Below are positions 1-6,121 of a stretch of DNA of 6,258 nt, piece after piece. The first letter of the stretch is position 1. Each line of letters opens with the position of its first letter. Position numbers and translations under genes: made by a program. The notes under the pieces are model-generated. The model was not told where the DNA came from. It was given only the letters and a program-made list of their open reading frames with translations, and made no database searches. Source of the DNA: Fidelibacterota bacterium (lineage in GTDB: Bacteria; Fidelibacterota; Fidelibacteria; Fidelibacterales; Fidelibacteraceae); NCBI GenBank assembly GCA_030629925.1, contig DAOVOB010000074.1, positions 1-6,258 on the forward strand, read 5' to 3'.

Positions 1-1881
1 AAAAAGAAATCAATGCTTGAAATTACTATTAAATCAGTAATTCTTGGTATTCTACTTTCAATTATTCTGGCAGCTGCCAATGCGTATTTGGGTCTGTTTG
101 CTGGTATGACGGTCAGTGCATCCATACCGGCCGCTGTGATCTCAATGGGTGTTTTACGCCTCTTTCGTAAATCCAGCATTCTGGAAAATATTATTGTTCA
201 AACTGCCGCTTCAGCCGGCGAATCTCTCGCAGCCGGTGTGATCTTTACTATTCCCGCATTGGTCCTGATGGGTTATTGGACGGACTTTGACTATATCGCG
301 ATCGCAGAAATGGCTGCTGTCGGTGGGATTATTGGGGTTATGTTCACTATACCTTTACGCCGTGCATTGATCATTGATGCAAAGCTGACCTATCCCGAAG
401 GCGTTGCTACCGCTGAAGTATTAAAAGCGGGAGATGAAGCAAAAGGCAGTAAAGAGGGTGGCAAACACCTGATGGTGATATTAAAAACAGCACTCGTTGG
501 TGGTGTTTTTAAACTTATGCAACAGGGTTTTTCTATGTGGAATCAATCAGCGGAAGGTGCGTTTGGATTTAAAAATGCACGCGGTGTCAAGACTATCTTT
601 GGTTTTGGCGGCGATCTTTCCCCTGCTCTACTTGGTGTAGGATACATCATTGGATTGAATATCTCAATTCTTATGATGGCAGGAGGGCTGCTATCATGGA
701 TGGTCGTTTTGCCCATTTATTCAACAGTTGTTGGGCATACCGGTCCAATCAATATGGATGTTGCCTCTACGATCTGGTCCACACAGATCCGTTACCTTGG
801 CGTCGGCGCTATGGTCGTGGGTGGCTTATGGTCCATCGTAAAACTCATGCGTCCGCTGATCAATGGTATTAAAGCCAGTTTAAATGCACATCGCGATTCA
901 GACAATGGCGTGGAAATGGCTCGGACCGAGCAGGATATTTCAATCAAATGGGTGATCGGTATTATTGCGGTATCCACGATTCCATTATTCCTTTTATATT
1001 TAGATGTTCTAAAAAGTTTTGAGATCACGCTCATCATGACGGCCGTCATGCTGGTCTTTGGATTTCTATTTTCGGCGGTCGCAGGGTACATGGGCGGATT
1101 GGTGGGTTCATCGAACAATCCGATCTCGGGTGTTACGATCGCAACCATTCTATTCTCATCTTTACTTCTCCTCTTGCTTATGGGCAAAGGAAGTCCGGAA
1201 GGTGCTGCCGGAGCCATTATTATTGGCGCGGTGGTCTGCTGCGCCGCATCTATTGCGGGTGATAATCTTCAAGATCTTAAAGCGGGATATATTCTAGGCG
1301 CAACGCCCTGGAAGCAGCAGATCATGCAGATCGTCGGTACACTTGCCGCTGCCGCGACACTTGGGATCACACTTGATATTTTACACACGGCCTATGTGAT
1401 TGGATCTGAGACACTTCCTGCTCCGCAGGCGACGCTCATGATGTCTGTCGCCCAAGGTGTATTCAACGGAAATCTTCCTTGGAGCATGATTGCCATCGGT
1501 GCTGTTTTGGGTGCTGCGATCATTATTGCAGATGTAATTCTTGAAAAACGTGGTTCAAAGTTTCGTATGCCGGTACTTGCCGTTGCCGTTGGATTATATT
1601 TGCCGATCTCATTATCTGTACCGGTTTTTATCGGTGGAATTATTTCCTACTTTACTAAAGAACGCACAAAGAATGACAGCAAAAAGGGATTGTTATTTGC
1701 ATCCGGACTTATTACCGGTGAAGCATTAATGGGTATCTTTGTTGCCATCCCGATCTTTATTACTGCAAATAAAAACTGGTGGCCCCATGTCGGCGGTTTC
1801 AAATGGTTAGGAATCGTTCTCTTTACGCTGGTTGCCCTTTGGTTATATTTCTCAGCAAAAAAGAAAGAAGAAAAAATCTGA
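1..1881 (+). CDS. OPT-family oligopeptide transporter, probably 5'-partial
   Basis: Polytopic inner-membrane transporter of the oligopeptide transporter (OPT/YSL) superfamily. Members import small peptides or metal-chelate complexes, probably with protons; the substrate cannot be read from sequence. Counting from the ATG at 13 (622 aa), family hallmarks are: AANAYLGLFAGMTVSASIPA (21-40), LTYPEGVATAEVLKAG (125-140), SSNNPISGVTIATIL (366-380), GDNLQDLKAGYILGATPWKQ (416-435) and ASGLITGEALMGI (563-575). Long hydrophobic stretches run throughout, and the C-terminus is a short Lys/Glu-rich tail. The start is uncertain. The ATG at 13 has no good ribosome binding site, and the frame is open to base 1 (Lys-Lys-Lys-Ser before the Met). 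Relatives normally carry some 10-30 residues ahead of the first helix, so the true start is probably upstream of the window. No peptide-utilisation gene lies next to it, and a terminator-like palindrome follows, so it is probably separate from the yicC operon. Family is near certain; substrate is unknown. Confidence 0.93.
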   Translation, partial: KKKSMLEITIKSVILGILLSIILAAANAYLGLFAGMTVSASIPAAVISMGVLRLFRKSSILENIIVQTAASAGESLAAGVIFTIPALVLMGYWTDFDYIAIAEMAAVGGIIGVMFTIPLRRALIIDAKLTYPEGVATAEVLKAGDEAKGSKEGGKHLMVILKTALVGGVFKLMQQGFSMWNQSAEGAFGFKNARGVKTIFGFGGDLSPALLGVGYIIGLNISILMMAGGLLSWMVVLPIYSTVVGHTGPINMDVASTIWSTQIRYLGVGAMVVGGLWSIVKLMRPLINGIKASLNAHRDSDNGVEMARTEQDISIKWVIGIIAVSTIPLFLLYLDVLKSFEITLIMTAVMLVFGFLFSAVAGYMGGLVGSSNNPISGVTIATILFSSLLLLLLMGKGSPEGAAGAIIIGAVVCCAASIAGDNLQDLKAGYILGATPWKQQIMQIVGTLAAAATLGITLDILHTAYVIGSETLPAPQATLMMSVAQGVFNGNLPWSMIAIGAVLGAAIIIADVILEKRGSKFRMPVLAVAVGLYLPISLSVPVFIGGIISYFTKERTKNDSKKGLLFASGLITGEALMGIFVAIPIFITANKNWWPHVGGFKWLGIVLFTLVALWLYFSAKKKEEKI

Positions 1882-1908
1882 TTTCATTTTAATAAATAGA
1901 ATAAATAA

Positions 1909-1940
1909 GCAGAAAAAATCGCATATGCGATTTTTTCTGC
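1909..1940. terminator. 32-nt perfect palindrome, probable rho-independent terminator
   Basis: A perfect 32-nt inverted repeat starts 28 nt after the transporter stop codon. Each 16-nt arm reads GCAGAAAAAATCGCAT or its complement. In RNA it can fold as a TCGC/GCGA stem with an ATAT loop, flanked by an A6 tract and a U6 tract, on either strand. This is the layout of a bidirectional intrinsic terminator. The GC stem is short, so termination strength is unknown. Confidence 0.75.
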
Positions 1941-1959
1941 GATATACATCAATAAATTA

Positions 1960-1991
1960 ATGTAGAGACAGGCCATGGCCTGTCTTTACAT
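1960..1991. repeat. 32-nt near-perfect palindrome with a GC-rich core (REP-like)
   Basis: An inverted repeat centred on GGCCATGGCC. The inner 20 nt (1966-1985) are perfectly palindromic and the outer 5-nt arms ATGTA/TACAT also pair. The only imperfect pair is G1965/T1986, which is a G-U wobble in RNA. It resembles dispersed GTAGAGAC...GTCTCTAC palindromes recalled from other bacteria; that resemblance is from memory. It could be a repetitive extragenic element, or a second terminator stem, though without a strong U tract after it. Confidence 0.6.
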
Positions 1992-2010
1992 CACTTTTTG
2001 GGAAATTATC

Positions 2011-2037
2011 GTCTCAAAATGTAAAACATTTTGAGAC
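2011..2037. promoter_or_regulatory. 27-nt dyad with 12-bp arms, possible operator
   Basis: A perfect 12-bp inverted repeat (GTCTCAAAATGT / ACATTTTGAGAC) around a 3-nt AAA centre. It lies about 200 nt upstream of the yicC start. The symmetry and length suit a homodimeric regulator's binding site, but it could equally form an RNA hairpin or be a dispersed repeat. No regulator gene is in the window to pair with it. Structure is certain; function is inferred. Confidence 0.4.
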
Positions 2038-2103
2038 ATTTTCGACTCTTCGCCCTTTCAACTCTTCAACTTTCTTTTGCCTTTATACTTTAATCTTTTG
2101 TCT

Positions 2104-2139
2104 CTCTCCTGCGCTACAAAAAATTGTAGCTTCGGAGAG
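2104..2139. repeat. Interrupted stem-loop
   Basis: An inner 7-bp stem GCTACAA/TTGTAGC (2113-2119 with 2124-2130) closes an AAAA loop. An outer 6-bp stem CTCTCC/GGAGAG (2104-2109 with 2134-2139) is separated from it by a 3x3 internal loop. It lies in the presumed upstream region of the yicC promoter. It may be a repeat unit or a structured 5' element if transcription begins earlier. Role unknown. Confidence 0.45.
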
Positions 2140-2153
2140 CAAGTTCTTCATAA

Positions 2154-2181
2154 ATACTTTGTACTTTATACTTTGTACTTT
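2154..2181 (+). repeat. 14-nt direct tandem repeat, two copies
   Basis: The unit ATACTTTGTACTTT occurs twice in exact tandem. Degenerate relatives follow (ATCTTGTATTT, from 2183) and precede it (CTTTATACTTTAATC, around 2081-2095). It is low-complexity and T-rich and sits directly upstream of the presumed yicC promoter. It may reflect replication slippage or act as an AT-rich upstream element. Confidence 0.6.
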
Positions 2182-2185
2182 TATC

Positions 2186-2213
2186 TTGTATTTACTTGAT
2201 ATTATTGTATTTT
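2186..2213 (+). promoter_or_regulatory. Possible promoter of the yicC operon
   Basis: TTGTAT (2186-2191) as a -35-like box and TATTTT (2208-2213) as a -10-like box are spaced 16 nt apart, 22 nt before the yicC ATG. An alternative -35-like TTGATA at 2196-2201 lacks a well-placed -10. The surroundings are very AT-rich, so chance matches are easy. If the host uses a Bacteroidetes-type sigma factor, the real elements would differ. Confidence 0.3.
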
Positions 2214-2224
2214 ATGCTTGCAAA

Positions 2225-2230
2225 AAGGAG
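2225..2230 (+). promoter_or_regulatory. Ribosome binding site that fixes the yicC start
   Basis: AAGGAG lies 5 nt upstream of the ATG at 2236. This supports that ATG over an in-frame TTG at 2218, which would place the Shine-Dalgarno sequence inside the coding region. Confidence 0.8.
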
Positions 2231-2235
2231 TGTGT

Positions 2236-3111
2236 ATGCTGACAAGTATGACCGGCTTTGGTAAGGCGGATGGGAACATTCAAAATATGGAGATTGGGAT
2301 CGAATTAAAATCGGTCAATAGTCGCTATCTTGAGATATTTATTGCTACCCCTAAATTTTTAAATTTTCTTGAAGAACCGCTCCGTAAATATATCCGTCGG
2401 CACGTTCAACGAGGTAATTTACATTGCTACCTCAATGTAAATTCAGCAAATAACACGCTTGCGTCCTACTCCGTCAATACACCTCTATTGAAAAACTTCA
2501 TGTTGACTGTTTCTAAGATCGCTGCCGATACAGGCATCGAGCCTCAGGTCAACATGCAAGACCTTCTTGCCCAACCCGAATTACTGACACTTGAAGAAAG
2601 CAGTATTGAACATGATGTTCTTGAAGCTGATATGATCAAGATACTTGATTCGGCGATCAAAGAACTTCTTGATATGGAAACTAAAGAAGGCGAATACATT
2701 CGCGCTATCTTCCTTGAACGCATGAATTCAATGGAAAAGCAACTTGAAACTATTATTGATCTTCAAAAAGAAAATATACCCCGACATATTGAAACTCTTC
2801 GTTCACGCATATCCGCGTTATTGAAAGAGGATCCTACTGAATTGCAACTGCATCAAGAGATCGTTCAATTGGCAGACAAGCTGGACATCAGTGAAGAGAT
2901 CGATCGTTTTAAATCTCATCTTGCGCAATTTACAACTTATCTCAATTCCAACGAAGCTGTTGGAAAGCGTTTGAATTTCCTGCTTCAGGAAATGAATCGA
3001 GAGATAACGACCATGGGCAATAAAGCATCAAATTCTGAGATCTCACAGCATGTTGTTGAGATCAAAAATGAACTTGAAACGGTACGGGAACAGGTACAAA
3101 ACATCCAATGA
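2236..3111 (+). CDS. yicC: YicC family endoribonuclease
   Basis: A 291-residue cytoplasmic protein of the YicC/YloC family. Members have been characterised as endoribonucleases; the E. coli protein is linked to small-RNA turnover. The N-terminal domain opens with the signature SMTGFG (residues 4-9) and continues with ELKSVNSRYLE (23-33). The C-terminal DUF1732 region is typical: GKRLNFLLQEMNREI (243-257), then a helix ending in ELETVREQVQNIQ. The middle is largely helical and Glu/Lys-rich, fitting the oligomeric ring described for the family. Length is the usual ~290 aa. The ATG at 2236 is chosen because AAGGAG precedes it and because relatives begin MI-SMTGFG. It is the first gene of the operon, and its stop overlaps the gmk start (ATGA, 3108-3111). 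Pairing with gmk and rpoZ recurs in several phyla. The RNA target in this organism is unknown. Confidence 0.95.
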   Translation: MLTSMTGFGKADGNIQNMEIGIELKSVNSRYLEIFIATPKFLNFLEEPLRKYIRRHVQRGNLHCYLNVNSANNTLASYSVNTPLLKNFMLTVSKIAADTGIEPQVNMQDLLAQPELLTLEESSIEHDVLEADMIKILDSAIKELLDMETKEGEYIRAIFLERMNSMEKQLETIIDLQKENIPRHIETLRSRISALLKEDPTELQLHQEIVQLADKLDISEEIDRFKSHLAQFTTYLNSNEAVGKRLNFLLQEMNREITTMGNKASNSEISQHVVEIKNELETVREQVQNIQ

Positions 3112-3680
3112 GACAAGGCTTACTTATTATATTCGTCTCTTTTAGTGGGGGTGGAAAATCCACCATTATACGTGCTTTGAAGGAAAAACATCCCGAATGG
3201 CTTTTTTCTATTTCCTGTACAACCCGATCACCACGCAAAAACGAGATAGAAGGCAAACACTATTATTACATTGATAGATCTGCTTTCGAAAAGAAAATTG
3301 ACGAAAATGCTTTTATAGAATATGAACATGTACACCATGATCTATACGGAACACCTCGTGAACCACTTGAAAAAGCAGTAAAAGATGGACATGTTTACAT
3401 TCTTGATATAGATGTAAAAGGCGCCTTACGCGTCCTGAAAGAATACCCGGAACAGAACATCTCTTTTTTCATTGATGTCCCGGATATGAAAGTACTTGAA
3501 AAGCGTTTGCGTGACCGTGGAACCGAGACGGAAGAACATATTCAAAAACGTCTTTCACGGATACCTGAAGAACGCAAAGAAAAAGAAAAGTTTGACCACG
3601 TCATAATAAATGATACATTGAACGATGTGGTCGATAACGTAGAGACCCTTATTATGAATAAACTGGAGGCAATCCAATGA
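3108..3680 (+). CDS. gmk: Guanylate kinase
   Basis: Phosphorylates GMP or dGMP to GDP or dGDP with ATP in the cytoplasm, an essential step in GTP supply. At 190 aa it is normal length. Motifs in order: P-loop SFSGGGKST (11-19); GMP-binding segment SISCTTRSPR (34-43); EYEHVHHDLYGTP (71-83); ILDIDVKGALRV (98-109), the family's ILDID-x-QGA motif; lid segment RLRDRGTETEEHIQKRL (133-149); and C-terminal FDHVIINDTL (162-171). One oddity: the P-loop normally reads GPSGxGKS or APSGxGKS, but here the first two positions are Ser-Phe. The Gly-Lys-Ser core remains, so activity is likely. The start lies in an ATGA overlap with yicC and has no clear Shine-Dalgarno sequence, which points to translational coupling. 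In some bacteria Gmk is inhibited by (p)ppGpp; whether it is here cannot be told. Confidence 0.96.
   Translation: MRQGLLIIFVSFSGGGKSTIIRALKEKHPEWLFSISCTTRSPRKNEIEGKHYYYIDRSAFEKKIDENAFIEYEHVHHDLYGTPREPLEKAVKDGHVYILDIDVKGALRVLKEYPEQNISFFIDVPDMKVLEKRLRDRGTETEEHIQKRLSRIPEERKEKEKFDHVIINDTLNDVVDNVETLIMNKLEAIQ
3665..3669 (+). promoter_or_regulatory. Strong ribosome binding site for rpoZ
   Basis: GGAGG lies 7 nt before the rpoZ ATG, within the 3' end of gmk. It is the only strong Shine-Dalgarno sequence inside the operon apart from that of yicC. It supports the ATG at 3677 and may lift omega synthesis relative to its neighbours. Confidence 0.75.
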
Positions 3681-3967
3681 AAAAAGATTTCCGTTTCAAG
3701 GGCAATCGCCCGGACGACATCTTTGAAGCGATCACCGTGATGGCTAAACGCGCACGGCAGATCAATCAAAAACGGAGTGAAGACTTTCCGATCCAAAATA
3801 TGATCGATCCTGAAAGCGACGAAGTATTTGAAAATGATACAGATTTCGATTCTTTTGAAAAACCCGCTTCTCTTGCCATGGTAGACTATGAGCAAAACAA
3901 TATTAAATTCGAATACGAAAAACAAGAAGAGCCCGAAGAAGATAAAGAAACTGAAACAAAAGAATAA
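3677..3967 (+). CDS. rpoZ: DNA-directed RNA polymerase omega subunit
   Basis: A small RNA polymerase subunit that binds and helps fold beta-prime. The diagnostic stretch is IFEAITVMAKRARQIN (residues 15-30). A second family feature is EKPASLAMVDYEQNNIKFE (61-79), matching the KP-x-x-x-A-x-x-E/D region. The C-terminus is a strongly acidic tail (about 80-96, mostly Glu, Lys and Asp). At 96 aa it is within the family range. The N-terminus (MKKDFRFKGN) does not show the MARVT start of E. coli omega, which contributes to (p)ppGpp site 1 there, so that regulatory site is probably absent. It overlaps gmk by ATGA and ends 2 nt before coaBC. The gmk-rpoZ-coaBC order recurs in many bacteria. Proteins of this size are sometimes missed, but the core motif is unambiguous. 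Confidence 0.93.
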   Translation: MKKDFRFKGNRPDDIFEAITVMAKRARQINQKRSEDFPIQNMIDPESDEVFENDTDFDSFEKPASLAMVDYEQNNIKFEYEKQEEPEEDKETETKE

Positions 3968-3969
3968 TT

Positions 3970-5190
3970 ATGTCTGTTCTCAGGGGTAAATCAATTGTTC
4001 TCGGATTAACAGGTGGGATCGCGATTTATAAAAGCGCACCCCTTCTCCGTAGATTGACACGGGATCTTGGCTGCGATGTAACTGTCGTAATGACAAGTTC
4101 TGCACAAGAATTTATGACGCCCCTGATCTTTGAAACTTTTTCCGGTAAAGAAGTGATCACCGGCATGTTCGAATCCGAAAGCGGCATTGTCGGTACACGC
4201 CATATTGATATCATTCAACGTGCGGATCTTGTTGCCGTTATACCTGCTACTGCAAACATACTCGGTAAAATAACCGCCGGTATTGCAGATGATGCTCTCA
4301 GCACCATGTTGCTTGTTGCAGAACCCGAAAAAACCATCATTGCTCCCGCTATGAACAAAAACATGTATCTAAATACGGTTGTCCAGCGTAATTTACAGCA
4401 ATTGCGGGAATTGAAATATCATATCATTGAACCGGAAACCGGCGAATTGGCAACAGCTGAAGAAGGTTGGGGCATTGGGCGTCTCCCCGATGAAAAGACG
4501 TTGATCTTTCACCTTGAAAAAGCCATTTCCGCTCAAAAAAAAAGTCCACTCGCACGTAAACGCATCCTGATCACCGGTGGTCCCACACGGGAAGCCATTG
4601 ATGACATTCGATTTATCTCAAATCCATCTACAGGTAAAATGGGAATAGCTTTGGCCGAAACTGCAGCTAAAGCCGGTGCATTCGTGAATTATATTTCCGG
4701 CCCGACAACTCTCCCCGACCCCACTGGATGTAAAACTCAGTATGTTGTTACCGCAGAAGAAATGAAAGCAGCTGTCTTGGATCTTTATAAGGATCAAGAT
4801 ATCGTTGTAATGGCTGCAGCTGTTGAAGATATACGACCCATAAATCCCTCTGAAGGTAAACTGAAAAAAGATAAGATTCCTGAGTCACTCAGCTTGAAAA
4901 AAACAGACGATATTTTACTTCAGCTGGGGAAAAACAAAAAAGATCAGATCCTGGTCGGTTTCAGTGTAGAAGTAGAGAACGAAGTGACCAACTCCATTTC
5001 TAAGATGGAAAAAAAGAATTTAGACTGGATCATCGTCAATAATCCTCGCGAAAAAGGATCCGCATTTGCTACCGATACAAATCAGGTAACAATTATAAAC
5101 AAAAAACATAAAGCACACTCTTTACCGCTTCAATCTAAAGTGGATATAGCAGAAGCCATTTGGCAAACCATCACTAAATCGAAAGACTAA
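3970..5190 (+). CDS. coaBC: Bifunctional phosphopantothenoylcysteine decarboxylase / phosphopantothenate-cysteine ligase
   Basis: Catalyses two coenzyme A steps: joining of 4'-phosphopantothenate to cysteine with CTP (CoaB), then FMN-dependent decarboxylation to 4'-phosphopantetheine (CoaC). At 406 aa it is full length. CoaC half (about 1-190): [11 protein letters not shown] (12-22), catalytic-type His78 in [22 protein letters not shown] (92-108), and PAMN with Asn129 (126-129). CoaB half (about 195-406): [20 protein letters not shown] (201-220, conserved Asn218), [16 protein letters not shown] (281-290), KLKK (297-300), GFSVE (330-334) and DWIIVNN (352-358). One oddity: the substrate flap reads [15 protein letters not shown] (158-172). 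Thr162 sits where the E. coli type ACG-DxGxGRM has its active Cys, and the loop is about 2 residues longer. It starts 2 nt after rpoZ with only a weak ribosome binding site, so translational coupling is likely. Confidence 0.96.
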   Translation: MSVLRGKSIVLGLTGGIAIYKSAPLLRRLTRDLGCDVTVVMTSSAQEFMTPLIFETFSGKEVITGMFESESGIVGTRHIDIIQRADLVAVIPATANILGKITAGIADDALSTMLLVAEPEKTIIAPAMNKNMYLNTVVQRNLQQLRELKYHIIEPETGELATAEEGWGIGRLPDEKTLIFHLEKAISAQKKSPLARKRILITGGPTREAIDDIRFISNPSTGKMGIALAETAAKAGAFVNYISGPTTLPDPTGCKTQYVVTAEEMKAAVLDLYKDQDIVVMAAAVEDIRPINPSEGKLKKDKIPESLSLKKTDDILLQLGKNKKDQILVGFSVEVENEVTNSISKMEKKNLDWIIVNNPREKGSAFATDTNQVTIINKKHKAHSLPLQSKVDIAEAIWQTITKSKD

Positions 5191-5192
5191 AC

Positions 5193-5810
5193 ATGCAGGA
5201 AAAACTCCCTTTTCTCGAATACATGCGGGACGTGTATGGTCGTGAAATATTTTCATCACCTAAAAAGCATCCACTTGAAGATTATTACGAAGAGATACAT
5301 ACATGCAAAAAATGTGCTTTAGGCGAAACCCGAAATTATTTCGTATTTGGTGCAGGTAATCCCAATGCCGATATTATGTTTGTAGGCGAAGCACCCGGTG
5401 AACAAGAAGATAAGACCGGTATGCCCTTCATTGGAAGAGCAGGTAAACTCCTGGATAGAGTACTAGGAGAGATCGGTCTTTCCCGTCAGGATGTTTTTAT
5501 AGCCAATGTCCTAAAATGCCGTCCGCCCAAAAATCGCGACCCTCTCCCCGAAGAGATCGCATTATGTGAAAACTATCTTCATCGTCAGATCGAACTGATC
5601 AAACCCAATGTGATCGTTGCTCTAGGACGAATTGCCGCCAATACTCTTTTGAGAGAATCAAATGCCCTTAAAGATATGCGTGGTATTACCTATCAATATC
5701 ATGAAGTTGACCTTCGTGTTACCTACCACCCTGCCGCTATTCTTCGCAATATGGGAATGTATAACCTTCTTAAGGGTGATATGGAAGAGATCGTGCAGAA
5801 GTATTGTTGA
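5193..5810 (+). CDS. udg: Type-4 (family 4) uracil-DNA glycosylase, Fe-S
   Basis: Removes uracil from DNA, starting base-excision repair of deaminated cytosine. At 205 aa it has the family-4 architecture. Four cysteines suit the [4Fe-4S] cluster: Cys38 and Cys41 (TCKKCALGETR) and Cys109 and Cys125 (LKCRPPKNRDP and ALCENYL). Motif 1 is VGEAPGEQED (64-73), followed by GMPFIGRAGKLLDRVL (76-91). Motif 2 is TYHPAAILRN (177-186), including His179. This group was once annotated as SPO1 DNA-polymerase-related protein. The ATG lies 2 nt after the coaBC stop with only a weak GAAAG ahead of it, so it appears to be the last member of the operon. The 3' end (5721-5807) has a diverged second copy at 6035-6121. 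No clear hairpin terminator is seen after the stop codon. Confidence 0.95.
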   Translation: MQEKLPFLEYMRDVYGREIFSSPKKHPLEDYYEEIHTCKKCALGETRNYFVFGAGNPNADIMFVGEAPGEQEDKTGMPFIGRAGKLLDRVLGEIGLSRQDVFIANVLKCRPPKNRDPLPEEIALCENYLHRQIELIKPNVIVALGRIAANTLLRESNALKDMRGITYQYHEVDLRVTYHPAAILRNMGMYNLLKGDMEEIVQKYC

Positions 5811-6034
5811 TTGTTGATTAAAATTATTGTTTATATTAAAATCTACAAATCACTAATTTGAAACCTGATATCAAATAAAATTAATGATCATTGGTCACTG
5901 ATTTCTGCTCAGCTTTCATTCTATAGTTCGATCGATCAATTCCCCTTTTGTTCTTACACTCAATCTCATTTATGAATTTTACATTGATTTCGATTGTTCG
6001 AATGTTCATTATTCATGATTCGATATTCAAGGAT
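5811..6034. other. AT-rich non-coding spacer
   Basis: About 224 nt at roughly 27% GC by hand count, far below the operon. I see no gene, RNA gene or strong terminator. Minor features are a palindromic AATGATCATT (5883-5892), a GATCGATC stretch near 5930-5937, and a degenerate run of TTCGAATGTTC / ATTCATGATTCG type between about 5996 and 6028. The block separates the intact udg from the fragment of its homologous end. Confidence 0.5.
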
Positions 6035-6121
6035 GCCTATTACCCTGCTGCTATTTTAAGGAATATGGGCAGGTACGACATCTTGAAAGGTGATATGCAG
6101 GAATTGGTAGAGAAATACTGT
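6035..6121 (+). pseudogene. Orphan C-terminal fragment of a second type-4 uracil-DNA glycosylase
   Basis: Twenty-nine codons encode AYYPAAILRNMGRYDILKGD followed by MQELVEKYC. They align without gaps to residues 177-205 of the intact glycosylase just upstream. By hand, 21 of 29 residues and 61 of 87 bases match. Of the 26 base differences, 15 are at third, 10 at first and 1 at second codon positions, the pattern of a sequence that diverged as a functional gene. The motif-2 His is replaced by Tyr, and the final TGA of the intact copy is replaced by AAG, so the frame runs on to a TAA at 6176-6178. Homology does not extend upstream of about 6035, and no glycosylase motif 1 or cysteines are present, so it cannot be a working enzyme. 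It may be a leftover of gene replacement, of an insertion at the udg 3' end, or of an assembly join. Confidence 0.8.

Noticed and set aside
792..1217. Open frame of 141 codons on the minus strand inside the transporter gene
   Set aside because: It is antisense to strongly conserved transporter motifs, resembles no family I recognise, and is low-complexity in a way typical of shadow frames.
1909..2139. CRISPR-like array, because of regularly spaced palindromes
   Set aside because: The palindromes differ in sequence, so there is no repeated unit, and no cas gene is present.
2218..2235. Upstream TTG start for yicC
   Set aside because: It would place the Shine-Dalgarno sequence inside the gene and add six residues not found in the family; the ATG at 2236 fits both.
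1882..2235. Riboswitch or leader attenuator ahead of yicC
   Set aside because: I could not match any known riboswitch core, and the strongest hairpins lie upstream of the only plausible promoter, so they may not be in the yicC transcript.
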